From assembly GCF_001637205.1 (NCBI RefSeq), contig NZ_LVJH01000006.1:124001-188000 (forward strand): 64,000 nt of DNA, read 5' to 3'. The stretch's first letter is position 1. Each line of letters opens with the position of its first letter. This document shows, in pieces, positions 9,099 through 18,440 of this stretch. The notes under the pieces were generated by a model. It was not told where the DNA came from. It worked only from the letters and a program-made list of their open reading frames with translations, and made no database searches. A program made the translations under genes and the position numbers. The DNA comes from Paenibacillus glacialis (GTDB lineage Bacteria; Bacillota; Bacilli; Paenibacillales; Paenibacillaceae).

Positions 9099-9557
9099 AT
9101 GGACCACGTTGATAAGCAAATCCTTTTTCACCTTCAAAACCAAGCGAGAATATCTATGACGGAACTAGGAAAATGTGTCGGTTTATCACAACCCGCAGTA
9201 ACAGAAAGAGTTAGGCGTATGGAGGAAAAAGGGATCATAAGCGAATATCGCACCATAGTTTCCCCTGAAAAAATTGGTAAACATGCTGCTGCCTACATGC
9301 TGGTTCATTCAAGGGATTGTAACGCATTCCTTGATTTCTGCCGCTCAACTCCAGATGTCGTCGAATGTTACCGTATCAGTGGAGAACACAACTACTTATT
9401 GAAAGTAATGTCCGATTCAACACGAGCCCTCGAGGAATTCGGAAATCAATGTGATAAATACGGTACCTATACAATTCTAATCGTGATGTCATCGCCTATA
9501 GATCATAAATTTCTTATACCTTCGCTTGAAGAAGTTAACCTAAACATGAAGAGTTAG
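9099..9557 (+). CDS. Lrp/AsnC family transcriptional regulator
   Basis: A 152-residue regulator. Residues 1-60 form the AsnC-type helix-turn-helix (MDHVDKQILFHLQNQARIS...GLSQPAVTERVRRME) and residues about 65-142 the RAM/AsnC ligand-binding domain (VVECYRISGEHNYLLKVM). It starts with ATG after TAAAGGAG. Divergent from the serine hydrolase gene, which it may control together with the exporter; the effector, usually an amino acid, is not predictable. Confidence 0.88.
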   Translation: MDHVDKQILFHLQNQARISMTELGKCVGLSQPAVTERVRRMEEKGIISEYRTIVSPEKIGKHAAAYMLVHSRDCNAFLDFCRSTPDVVECYRISGEHNYLLKVMSDSTRALEEFGNQCDKYGTYTILIVMSSPIDHKFLIPSLEEVNLNMKS

Positions 9558-9587
9558 ATAAATGTGGTAAGAGTTACGTCATAACAA

Positions 9588-9617
9588 AAAGAGTGTGAGT
9601 TAATTCTCACACTCTTT
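9588..9617. terminator. Bidirectional terminator between lrp-type and uvrA-like genes
   Basis: Perfect 12-bp stem AAAGAGTGTGAG / CTCACACTCTTT with a 6-base loop. The T-run is better on the minus strand (CTCTTTTTG), serving the uvrA-like gene; the plus-strand gene also ends here. Confidence 0.85.
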
Positions 9618-9648
9618 AACTGAAGCATCAACTTCGTGAGTCACGGCA

Positions 9649-12102
9649 TTAAACCATATAAGGAACTAAAAACGCACCTGTAAACGATTCTTTAACCAAT
9701 GCCACTTCACGAGGAGTACCACTTGCAACAAGCTGCCCACCTGCCGTTCCTCCACCAGGTCCCATGTCGATTACCCAATCCGAAGCTGCTATTAAATCCG
9801 TATTGTGTTCTACCATTATTACTGTATTTCCAGCATCGACAAGTTTGCTCAACAGTACATGGAGATTATGCACATCAAGTGGATGCAATCCAGTGGAAGG
9901 TTCATCAAGCAGGTACAAGGTATGCCCCATAGCTGATTTACTCAGTTCTCGTGCAAGTTTTAATCGCTGTCCTTCGCCGCCAGAAAGTGTAGGTAACGAC
10001 TGACCCCATTGTAAGTATCCAAGCCCTACCTCACATAAGAGTTCCAACAACTTCAACATTTTCTTGTGCTTCATAAATAAGGGAACGCTCTCTTCGATAC
10101 TCAGCTCAAGAAAATCTGAGATCGTATAGCCTTCATACGTAACAGCTAGAACTTCTTCCTTGAATCTCTTACCATGGCACTCAGGACACTCGACTTGCAA
10201 ATGAGAGAGAAAGTGCATGTCCACGGATACTTGTCCTAAGCCCTCACATCGCTCACATCTGCCCCCTGCCGTATTAAAGGAAAAGCTCTTGTCCTTCAGG
10301 CCTCTAACTTTGGCTTCTGGCAATGCCGCAAAGATCTTACGCAACGGTGTAAACAAGTCGATATACGTGGAGACGTTGGAACGCTGCATTCTGGAAAGTG
10401 GCGATTGGTCGACTGTGATCATATTGTTGATCGCATCTAGTCCTGTGATCGTACGACATCCCGGGATATTCACCTTGCCTTGGTCAGTATTAGCCAATAA
10501 ATCAAAAACAAGAGATGATTTCCCTGATCCAGATACACCAGATACAGCAATCAAGGAGCCTAATGGAAAAGTTACCGTCACATTTTGTAAGTTGTGTAGT
10601 GTTGCTTCATGAATCGAAATCAAGTCTCCGTTGCCCTTACGTTCCTTCGACGCTAGCTTGTCATTGGCTTTAAGATATCGTCCTGTACCAGAATCAGGCT
10701 GACTCATTAGCTCCGCAAGTGTTCCTTGACCCACAATTTCTCCTCCAAAACGTCCCGCTCCTGGACCTACATCAATGACATGATCTGCCTCTTGAATGAC
10801 ACGTTCATCATGCTCAATAACCAGTACTGTATTACCAAGGTCACGTAACTGCTTCATGATGTGTACAAGTCCATCCGTGTCCTTCGGATGCAATCCCGAA
10901 GTAGGTTCATCCAGCAAATACAAGACTCCGGTCAGTCCTGAACCTAGAATTGAAGCAAGTCTTAAGCGCTGTGCTTCACCACCAGATAGCGTCACAGTGT
11001 TTCTATCAAGGGACAAATACCCAAGCCCAACGTGAATGATCCGATTTACTTTGATAAGTAAGTCATGCAGCACCGTCTCAAGTAATGTGTCGCCCTCCTG
11101 TTGATACTTAGTCTGTACACGATTAATCCAGATACAAAACTCATCTAACGACAGGATTGATAATCCAGGTAAGGTTTCACCTTCCACAGTTACACGACGA
11201 CTCTCCTTATTTAATCGTTCTCCTCCGCAATCATGGCATGTCTGAGTGAGGAATAGAGATGAGTCACTAGATTGACCCTCCTTTTCTTTGTAACGTCGCC
11301 ACATGGCGGTTAACACACCTTCGAATTTACCTTTTGTTACCGTCTTTGGTGGCGTGACGTCAGGGAAATGACGAGTGAACTCCTCTGCCTCCACACCATA
11401 TAGCAGCATATCCCACTGAACTTCACTATAAGTATTAAGTGACTGATCTCCACTCATTGGAACACCATAGTGTTTGCCTGCTGCCTCAAGGATCGCGATT
11501 TGATAATCAATAAACATGCCATTCCAAAAAGTTACTGAACCCTCCCTGATACTTTTCTCTTTGTCAAAGACAGCATCTATATTGATATCAACAACGTTAC
11601 CTAGACCGCTACAAGTCGGGCACGCACCGTCAGGTGTGTTAAAGGAAAAGTCCGATTTGGTTAATGGGGCATGCGTATGCTTACATTCTGGACACAGGAT
11701 AGGATCTGCATTATCAACAACTGGGGGTGGGATCAAAGTATCACAATGATTACACCGTCTTACCCCTTTTTTCTGAAATACAAGTCGCAAATACGTATAC
11801 ATATCGGTCACTGTTCCAACTGTTGAACGAGGATTACGATTCGTCACATGTTGACCTACTGAGATCGATGGAGAAAGACCAACAATCGAATCTACCTTAG
11901 GTTTCTGAATTGACTCAGCAGACAATCCGCTAGACTCCATATATTGACGCTGGCATTCCCGTTGTAGGATATCCATCGCAAGTGTCGATTTTCCTGATCC
12001 AGATGGACCGGTAACCACAACTAGTTTGTGTTTGGGAATATCAAGCGTGATATTTTTTAAGTTATTTTCTCTAGCCCCTTGAATATGAATGAAATCTTTC
12101 AT
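9649..12102 (-). CDS. UvrA-like ABC ATPase (UvrA2/DrrC type)
   Basis: An 817-residue paralogue of the excinuclease subunit UvrA. Two ABC cassettes are seen: Walker [10 protein letters not shown] near the N-terminus and GVSGSGKSS in the second half; signatures LSGGEAQRL and LSGGEGQRL; Walker B regions VLYLLDEPTSGLHP and TLYLLDEPSTGLHP. Zinc-ribbon pairs CNHC/CPEC, CERC and CPEC are present. It is over 100 residues shorter than housekeeping UvrA (about 950), as in the class that confers self-resistance to DNA-binding drugs. The ATG follows TTTTAGGAGG. It is divergent from a tandem-domain MerR gene, likely its regulator. Confidence 0.9.
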   Translation of the reverse strand: MKDFIHIQGARENNLKNITLDIPKHKLVVVTGPSGSGKSTLAMDILQRECQRQYMESSGLSAESIQKPKVDSIVGLSPSISVGQHVTNRNPRSTVGTVTDMYTYLRLVFQKKGVRRCNHCDTLIPPPVVDNADPILCPECKHTHAPLTKSDFSFNTPDGACPTCSGLGNVVDINIDAVFDKEKSIREGSVTFWNGMFIDYQIAILEAAGKHYGVPMSGDQSLNTYSEVQWDMLLYGVEAEEFTRHFPDVTPPKTVTKGKFEGVLTAMWRRYKEKEGQSSDSSLFLTQTCHDCGGERLNKESRRVTVEGETLPGLSILSLDEFCIWINRVQTKYQQEGDTLLETVLHDLLIKVNRIIHVGLGYLSLDRNTVTLSGGEAQRLRLASILGSGLTGVLYLLDEPTSGLHPKDTDGLVHIMKQLRDLGNTVLVIEHDERVIQEADHVIDVGPGAGRFGGEIVGQGTLAELMSQPDSGTGRYLKANDKLASKERKGNGDLISIHEATLHNLQNVTVTFPLGSLIAVSGVSGSGKSSLVFDLLANTDQGKVNIPGCRTITGLDAINNMITVDQSPLSRMQRSNVSTYIDLFTPLRKIFAALPEAKVRGLKDKSFSFNTAGGRCERCEGLGQVSVDMHFLSHLQVECPECHGKRFKEEVLAVTYEGYTISDFLELSIEESVPLFMKHKKMLKLLELLCEVGLGYLQWGQSLPTLSGGEGQRLKLARELSKSAMGHTLYLLDEPSTGLHPLDVHNLHVLLSKLVDAGNTVIMVEHNTDLIAASDWVIDMGPGGGTAGGQLVASGTPREVALVKESFTGAFLVPYMV

Positions 12103-12107
12103 AAATA

Positions 12108-12192
12108 ATCCTCCTAAAAGTTCTGTTAGAGTTACTTCAGCGACTAATCTTCATACAAAACTTACTTCGTAACCATTTTCTTCAATTTAAAG
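12108..12192 (-). promoter_or_regulatory. Leader shared with the SDR gene at 39.6 kb
   Basis: The roughly 85 bases before this start, including the ribosome site AACTTTTAGGAGG, resemble those before the SDR gene (39572-39656). Both contain a four-codon frame followed by a stop, ATG-(G/C)TT-ACG-AAG-T(A/G)A, here at 12162-12176. It could be an attenuation leader peptide or the 3' end of a duplicated upstream gene. Confidence 0.45.
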
Positions 12193-12385
12193 CGTACTCT
12201 CGTACCTCCATCATTAATTCTACAACATTCACGCATGTGATAAGGTTTTTTATAAATCCCCGTGGGTTTGAAGCCAAAACCCTGTAATAGCACTTTAATC
12301 TTTTTGTTTAACGTTTGTTTATTATAAGTGTGTTTGGTATAGTGTAAATCTACTTGAGGGGGAACTGGACATGGAATACTTTAAG
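12162..12385 (-). pseudogene. Possible 3' remnant of a lost gene
   Basis: The minus-strand frame is open for about 74 codons and reads like real protein (GFGFKPTGIYKKPYHMREC... ending KKMVTK) but has no start and overlaps the MerR promoter and first codons. It may be the tail of a gene deleted by rearrangement. I do not recognise the family. Confidence 0.3.
12315..12343 (+). promoter_or_regulatory. Promoter of the merR-type gene
   Basis: TTGTTT (12315-12320), 17-base spacer, TATAGT (12338-12343), followed by the ribosome site GAGGGGG before ATG 12371. Consistent with a sigma-A promoter. Confidence 0.55.
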
Positions 12386-13078
12386 CCAATTGAGATTGCT
12401 AGAGAACTAAATATTAGTACATCTGCTTTGCGACATTATGAATCATGGGGAGTCATTCCGACACCTGCTCGTGCTGCGAATGGTTATCGCCTTTATACAA
12501 ATGTACATTTAGCTTATTTTCGTTGCTTGCGCACCATGTTCACCGGATTTGGTGTCGCGATCACTTGTAACGTACTGCGCCATGTTCAAGCGGGTGATAT
12601 GGACACAGCTTTCTGGATTATCAACAAAGAACAAGCCAATCTACAACACGAAAAAGTCATAGCCGACCAGACGCTTGAGTTACTTCAAGATACGGAACTA
12701 TCACTCATTTCAAATAAGAAGCTAAAAAGTCACATGAACATTGGCGAAGTGGCTAATCTCACCGATGTGCAAGAATCCGCCATTCGACATTGGGAAAAAG
12801 AAGGACTAATATCACCAGAACGAGATTCAGAGAATGGATACCGAATCTTCACATCAATACATATACGGCAAATTTTGCTTATACGCACATTACGGAGGAC
12901 CGTCTACTTTTTGGAGAATATGAAGGAAATTGTTCGTACCGTGGAACATCAGAGCATCGATCAAGCCAAATTAGTCACTGAGAATGCACTGTTAAGCATC
13001 AATGAACGTAATCGTCAGCAGTTCCATGGTGTTCATCAATTGGTCGTGCTATGTAAAGAGATCAAGTTAATAGTGTAA
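12371..13078 (+). CDS. MerR family regulator with two HTH domains
   Basis: A 235-residue regulator with two complete MerR-type winged-helix domains in tandem. The first (about residues 5-75) has IARELNISTSALRHYESWG and NGYRLYT; the second (about 122-190) has IGEVANLTDVQESAIRHWE and NGYRIFT. Typical MerR proteins have one such domain plus a dimerisation helix and effector domain. Divergent from the uvrA-like gene, so it probably controls that resistance gene. There are few cysteines, so metal sensing is unlikely. It ends before a strong hairpin at 13136-13175. Confidence 0.88.
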   Translation: MEYFKPIEIARELNISTSALRHYESWGVIPTPARAANGYRLYTNVHLAYFRCLRTMFTGFGVAITCNVLRHVQAGDMDTAFWIINKEQANLQHEKVIADQTLELLQDTELSLISNKKLKSHMNIGEVANLTDVQESAIRHWEKEGLISPERDSENGYRIFTSIHIRQILLIRTLRRTVYFLENMKEIVRTVEHQSIDQAKLVTENALLSINERNRQQFHGVHQLVVLCKEIKLIV

Positions 13079-13135
13079 CTCTAATACTATTATAATGTTA
13101 CATTATGAGTGATCTCAAACCTCTTTCTAATCACA

Positions 13136-13175
13136 AATAAGCAATCGAACGCTGGTCTCTGTTCGATTGCTTATT
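13136..13175. terminator. Bidirectional terminator
   Basis: Stem GCAATCGAAC / GTTCGATTGC, extended by AATAA/TTATT, with a 10-base loop; T-rich on the plus strand (TTATTGTTT). It separates convergent merR-type and GNAT genes. Confidence 0.8.
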
Positions 13176-13186
13176 GTTTACTACTA

Positions 13187-13705
13187 TCAAATTTCGAGTC
13201 TTTGGATTTTATAATATAGAAAAGTTGCATGTAACACTCTATCTATTGACATCGTATAGTTTGGAATTCGTCCAACTTGAATGTAGCCTAATGAAGTATA
13301 AAGTTGGTTTGTTGGGTCACCTGCTTTTGTATTGAGAACTAATAAAGACCTATCTTCATTCTTAGCTCTCACCGCAGCCTTTTGCATTAATAGCCTTCCG
13401 ATACCATTCCGTCGATAATTAGGGTGTATCATTAATTTAGCGATTTCAACTCTATGATCACCGTTCTCTTGATTACATAAATGTAACTGTACACTACCGA
13501 CGACGGAATCATTTATTTTAGCAACAAATAGAATCACTTCAGGTCCTAATACATTCTCCCAATATGCTCGAGACCCCAATAAGTCCAATGATGGTAAGAA
13601 ACCCATCGAAGACCCACCGTCAACTACCTCTATTAGAAGGACTGCAAGCTCATCAACATAGTCTTCGATGGATATGATTTGTTCAATGGTTACATCTTTG
13701 ACCAT
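13187..13705 (-). CDS. GNAT family N-acetyltransferase
   Basis: A 172-residue GNAT enzyme. Motif A is YRRNGIGRLLMQKAAVRA (about residues 97-114), preceded by the strand KLMIHPN and followed by LNTKAGDPTNQLYTSLGYIQVG. The ATG follows ATAGGGAGGGAATT. It lies 37 bases downstream of the HAD phosphatase and is likely in one transcript with it. Substrate unknown. Confidence 0.85.
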   Translation of the reverse strand: MVKDVTIEQIISIEDYVDELAVLLIEVVDGGSSMGFLPSLDLLGSRAYWENVLGPEVILFVAKINDSVVGSVQLHLCNQENGDHRVEIAKLMIHPNYRRNGIGRLLMQKAAVRAKNEDRSLLVLNTKAGDPTNQLYTSLGYIQVGRIPNYTMSIDRVLHATFLYYKIQRLEI

Positions 13706-13742
13706 ACAATTCCCTCCCTATGGATATCATGAAAAGGATTGA

Positions 13743-14366
13743 TTAGTTCGAGAGTAACTTGATGATATCATTCGGTTGTTCAAACTTATATTTAGCTGGT
13801 ATTTTGGTATGATCTTTGCATCCCCATAGTGCGAGACCAAAATCCACCCCAGCATCTCTAGCACATTCATAATCATAAATAGTGTCCCCAATATATATAG
13901 ACGTTACAGGATCAGCACCCGATATCTCCAAGAACTTCAACAGTGGCTCCGGATTAGGCTTGTGCTTCAACGTATCATCTGCACAGACGAAATGTGTTAA
14001 CTGATCCATAAGACCAAATGGGACAAAATCATCTTGTAATTCCTGCGTTGTCTTTGAAGTAACTATCCCTTGATTGATATTCCTTTGTTTCAAAGTAATT
14101 AACAAATCAGAAATCCCACCGAATACCTCGATCGAATGATAGAAATCCTTCATGAAGTGCTCCCATCGCGCATGTGCCTTATGAATATCATGAATCCCTA
14201 ACTCTTTTAATGAGTACACACCAGGAATTCCTAGTACAAAATATAATTCATGTGTTTCAATATCTCTGTCATAATCTATCTTTAGCATCTTTTGAAGTGA
14301 ACCCAATACCGCTCTTTCTGTATCCATTAGTGTGCCATCTACATCAAAAATAATCGTATTGTACAT
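13743..14366 (-). CDS. HAD superfamily (IA) phosphatase
   Basis: A 207-residue HAD-like hydrolase. Motif I is FDVDGTLMDTE (nucleophile Asp and acid/base Asp), motif II VTSKT, and motif III/IV KHKPNPEP...YIGDTIYDYECARDAG. The cap insertion between motifs I and II fits subclass IA, as in phosphoglycolate phosphatase or PpaX. It probably dephosphorylates a small phosphoester; the substrate is unresolved. The ATG follows GGGAGGATG. It sits between the LacI-type regulator and a GNAT gene, all on the minus strand. Confidence 0.85.
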   Translation of the reverse strand: MYNTIIFDVDGTLMDTERAVLGSLQKMLKIDYDRDIETHELYFVLGIPGVYSLKELGIHDIHKAHARWEHFMKDFYHSIEVFGGISDLLITLKQRNINQGIVTSKTTQELQDDFVPFGLMDQLTHFVCADDTLKHKPNPEPLLKFLEISGADPVTSIYIGDTIYDYECARDAGVDFGLALWGCKDHTKIPAKYKFEQPNDIIKLLSN

Positions 14367-14438
14367 TCCACTTCATCCTCCCATAGTATCTATCTGTTTA
14401 GACCATGATAAAGTATGAAATGGATTTCATGTCAACAC

Positions 14439-15389
14439 TTAAATGGATGAGCGGTGAATAATTTGATAAGGGATCTCAATTTTATGTTTTAATTTACTCA
14501 TGATAAGATCGAAAGCTTGCTCACCCACTTTAATTAATTGATGATCTACGGAGGAAAGACCTAATCCCACACCAATGGGTTGATTCTCCTGTCCCATGAT
14601 CGCTATATCATGAGGAACTTTCAGATGAATCGATTGTGCGTACATATAAATACCACCTGCAACCTCATCCCCATTGGCATAGATTGCTGTTGGTCTCGCA
14701 TCTAGGTTCAGTAATTGCTTTCCAGCCTGATACCCATCCTCAACACTATAACAGTCGGAAATGTGAAGTTCTGAAGGAAGTTCTCCAAATGTATCCTTGT
14801 ATGCATCCAGTGTCTGTCGTGTGCTAATGCTCTCCATACCTCTTCCTCTAGTTATAGCTACTCTTGAATGTCCTTTTTCTTTAAGATACTGAAATGCTTC
14901 AAGATAAGATGCGTATCTATCGATATAGGAACAACCTATTTCGGGATGCTCCGTATATTCGCAACAAACCACAGGTCCATAATTTGTAAACGGTATGATG
15001 GATTCCCACTCATTTGAACGCGAAGTAATGATTATGCCGTCTAGCAATTTGTTTTTGAGCATAGCAAGATATTCTAATTCTTTATCTTTATTATATTTAG
15101 TTGGGAGTACAGTTACAGAATAATCATTTTCTATAGATACATTAAGCACACCATGTAACAGTTGATCGAATGCTTGATTGTTGTTATACGGGATGATTAC
15201 ACCAATCATTCTTGTTTCCCTTCGAATTAAATCGACTGCGTTTTTGTTAGGCGTATAATCCATTTCAGCGATCACTTTCTGAACTGCCGACCTTTTTTCA
15301 TCAGAGACGTATTTATGATTATTCAACACCCTTGATACAGTCGTTACTGACACGCCGGCCAATTTAGCTATCTCGTTAATATTAGCCAT
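14439..15389 (-). CDS. LacI family transcriptional regulator
   Basis: A 316-residue repressor-type protein. The N-terminal LacI HTH is INEIAKLAGVSVTTVSRVLN with a hinge near DYTPN; residues about 60-316 form the periplasmic-binding-like effector domain (MIGVIIPYNN...GIIITSR). The ATG at 15389 is chosen because GGAGG lies five bases upstream, giving the canonical start right before the HTH; an upstream ATG at 15440 would add a non-homologous 17-residue tail. No sugar gene is adjacent, so the effector is unknown; the HAD phosphatase downstream is a plausible target. Confidence 0.88.
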   Translation of the reverse strand: MANINEIAKLAGVSVTTVSRVLNNHKYVSDEKRSAVQKVIAEMDYTPNKNAVDLIRRETRMIGVIIPYNNNQAFDQLLHGVLNVSIENDYSVTVLPTKYNKDKELEYLAMLKNKLLDGIIITSRSNEWESIIPFTNYGPVVCCEYTEHPEIGCSYIDRYASYLEAFQYLKEKGHSRVAITRGRGMESISTRQTLDAYKDTFGELPSELHISDCYSVEDGYQAGKQLLNLDARPTAIYANGDEVAGGIYMYAQSIHLKVPHDIAIMGQENQPIGVGLGLSSVDHQLIKVGEQAFDLIMSKLKHKIEIPYQIIHRSSI

Positions 15390-15578
15390 ACCAACCTCCA
15401 TCTTCTCACTAGCATATCGCCTTTTCTTATGTATCTTCATTAATATCGGAATTCATTCTTCTATAATACCACGCTTCTCTACAACTTCCGATTCTATTAG
15501 GCATCAGTCGGATGCACGACACGCGGGTATTAATACAATAAAGATGAACCTATTTACCTCACAAAGGGAGTGGTCATC

Positions 15579-15775
15579 TTGAGAATAGATATAGGGTGCA
15601 GTTCCAACAAAGAAAAAGGTTATCTAGGGATTGATCTCGTTGAGGGCCCTGACGTAGATATTGTCTGCGACATCAATCAAGGTATCCCACTGCCAGACAA
15701 TACCGCTGAGTTTGTGATGGCCAGCCGAGTAATGCCTTATGTCAGCGATTTGTTTGTAGTCATGTCAGAGATCCA
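15579..15775 (+). pseudogene. Truncated methyltransferase-like gene
   Basis: The TTG at 15579 follows AAAGGGAG. About 65 residues match the N-terminus of small class I methyltransferases (RIDIGCSSNKEKGYLGIDL; then DIVCDINQGIPLPDN; then VMPYVSDL). The frame then runs abruptly into DUF11 sequence in another frame near 15770-15776. The methyltransferase is therefore a stump left by a deletion or recombination. Confidence 0.7.
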
Positions 15776-18318
15776 AATCCGGCAAACGGTATTTCACTGG
15801 GTACACTCGCCCCAGGTGCATCATTCGTTGTCTCTTTCAATACGATTGTAAATGTACTTCCTAATCCTGCATCACTTAGTAATCAGGCTTCTATCAGTTT
15901 CAGATCCGGTATTTTCTCTGGTTCTTCTTTTTCCAATACGCTAGTTATTCCTGTATATCAGCCAATTGTTGTTATTCTCAAGAGTGCCAATACAACCAAC
16001 GCAACCGTTGGAGATACCGTTACTTATTCTTTAAACGTCACGAACACCGGCAACCTGCCTGCAAACGTAACGATCGCCGATACAGTACCTCCTGGAGCCA
16101 TATTTATTCCGAACAGTGTTCTCGTCAATGGTGTACCCCTACCTGGAGTTGATCCAGCGGGTGGGTTAAATATTGGCACGATTGCTCCGGTTGATACGAT
16201 TATCGTAACAATCACATTCCAAGTTACGGTAGAGACACTTCCTTCTCCACAACAACTCGTGAATCAAGCAACCGGAACCTTTACATTCACTCCACCAGAC
16301 GGACGTCTTCTCTCCGGCACTTCACTTTCAAACGTCCTGGTCATTCCAGTCTCGTCTCCTAACGTAACCGTAGTTAAAAGTACTCCGGCAACCGACGCAG
16401 TGGTTGGAGATATCATCACTTACACGATTGTTGCTACGAATAACGGCATAGAAGCTGTTAGCAACGTTATTCTCATTGACCCGATTCCAGCAGGCAGTCA
16501 GTTTGTTGCTGGTAGTGTAATCGTAGATGGAATAGCCCGTCCTACTGGAAATCCGGCATCTGGCATCATCATCGGCAGCATTGCAGCAGGAGCTTCCACA
16601 ACTGTTATATTCCAGGTTCAGGTAATCAGCGTATGACTAGCGGCTCACGTCCTTATCCTGTCGTAACTAATCAGTCTAGGGTACTCTTCAGCTCGGCAGC
16701 GGGTGTTGAAAGCATCGCTTATTCGAATATCGTCGACACCCCGGTCGTGGGCCCAGTCCCTTCATTGATCAAAAGCGCGGACAAAGTCCGCGCTTCCTTG
16801 GATGAGACTATTGTGTATACCATTATTGCCGACAATATCGGCAATACGGCTGCTAAGTTAACTATTTATGATACGCTACCCCAAGGGGTATCCTTTATTC
16901 TCAACAGCGTTCTAAGAGACGGCATTCTATTGCCAGGAGTGGATCCAATTTCAGGAATACCCGCGGGAACGCTAACACCTGAGACCCAAGTTATCATATC
17001 TTTTCAAGTTATCGTTGTATCGTTACCCCCAAGCCTGACCTTACTCAATAAGGCACTTTGTAAATTCACCTTTGTTATACCAGAAGGCCTTCTAATAGCA
17101 GACGAACTTTACTCTAATACGGTAACCATCTCCTTAATAGCGTTTCAGATCTACACTTCATTAACTGCGAATACATCGACTACTTTTGTCGGGGATGTTG
17201 TAACCTATACGTTAACAATTATGAACGAAGGAATTCAATCTTTGCAGGATGTCATAGTGGTGATTCCGGTCCCTGAAGGAGCTGTCTTCATTACCGGAAG
17301 CGTCATCGTGTCGGGCGTGTATTATCCGGAATCGGACCCAAATCAAGAGATATACCTGGATAACTTGGGTTCAGGCTCAACCGTTGAAATATCTTTTCGT
17401 GTAAGTATTGTGGAGGTTCCTCCAACCTCAACGTTGATTAATACTGCTAAGGTCTCTTATGTAGTTGATCGAAATCAGTACAATACGGAGAGCAACACTG
17501 TTGTGGTAGCCGTCGTCTCGCCTGATGTTACGATTAGTAAAATGGTGGAGCTATCCCGTGCAGCTCCTGGAGACCCATTATGGTACGAACTTACAGTTAG
17601 AAACAATGGAAATATAGCGGTGGATGCGATATTATTTGATGTCTTTCCATCAGGTACTCTTTTCGTATGGGATAGCGTACTGGTAAATGGAGTTATTATG
17701 AAAGGTGTTCTACCCGATTCAGGAATTCCATTATCCACCTTAAGCCCAGAATCTTTAACCGTAGTGAAATTCAAGGTAACGATAGCTACAGCTATAAATA
17801 TTCATGAAATATCAGAAATCAAGAATCAAGGGTCGTTACATTACACTTTTCTATTACCTGACGGGCGTACTGTAAGACAAATCGCCCGCTCCAACGTCGT
17901 ATCTACGTATATATTCACACCACTCATTTCTCTTGAAATTTGTGTCGATCCTACCTGTGTAGAAATAGGTGGACGTGTGAAGTTCGAGCTATTACTGAGC
18001 AATACAGGGAATTGGCCTGCAAATGTTTCACTCATCCAGCTCTATCCTGAGGGAACCATGCTGGATTCGAATATAATCACGATCGATGGTATTCCTTCTC
18101 CACAGACGCCATTTAAAGGAACAATCCCTTTGGGTACGGTGAATGCTGGCACTACAGTATGCATCACCTACTTTATTACGGTTAATGAGTATCTACTTAG
18201 CCATTTTCTCAAAGGTTATTCATCAGCGATTTACCAGTTCATTTTAGATGAACGCACGAATGTAGGCAAAGTCCACTCCAATAGTTACACGATCACTGTG
18301 GAAGAGTTCAGTGAATAA
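15776..18318 (+). pseudogene. DUF11 repeat surface protein, 5'-truncated and frameshifted
   Basis: About 845 codons of tandem DUF11 modules of roughly 130 residues each, with recurring phrases such as VGDTVTYSLNVTNTGNLPA and a variant DP..G...GT(I/L) before each module end. Frame 1 runs from 15776 to a TGA at 16634-16636; frame 2 starts with an overlapping ATG at 16633 and continues to 18318. Module phase is kept across the overlap, so a single frameshift near 16630-16650 broke one long gene. The 5' end with any signal peptide is missing. Such proteins are normally large, secreted or spore-surface proteins. The 561-residue 3' frame could be translated, but export is unlikely. Confidence 0.75.
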
Positions 18319-18410
18319 ATCAGATAATTCTATCTAGTACAATTAAAACCTTAATGTTTATGGAGTATCTAAAGACAGGTTTAACCCTTTACAATTACTT
18401 TGCTTAAATT

Positions 18411-18434
18411 AAAAGGAGCCATATGGCTCCTTTT
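18411..18434. terminator. Bidirectional terminator
   Basis: Perfect stem AAAAGGAGCC / GGCTCCTTTT with a 4-base loop between the convergent DUF11 and LCP genes. Confidence 0.85.
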
Positions 18435-18440
18435 AATATT

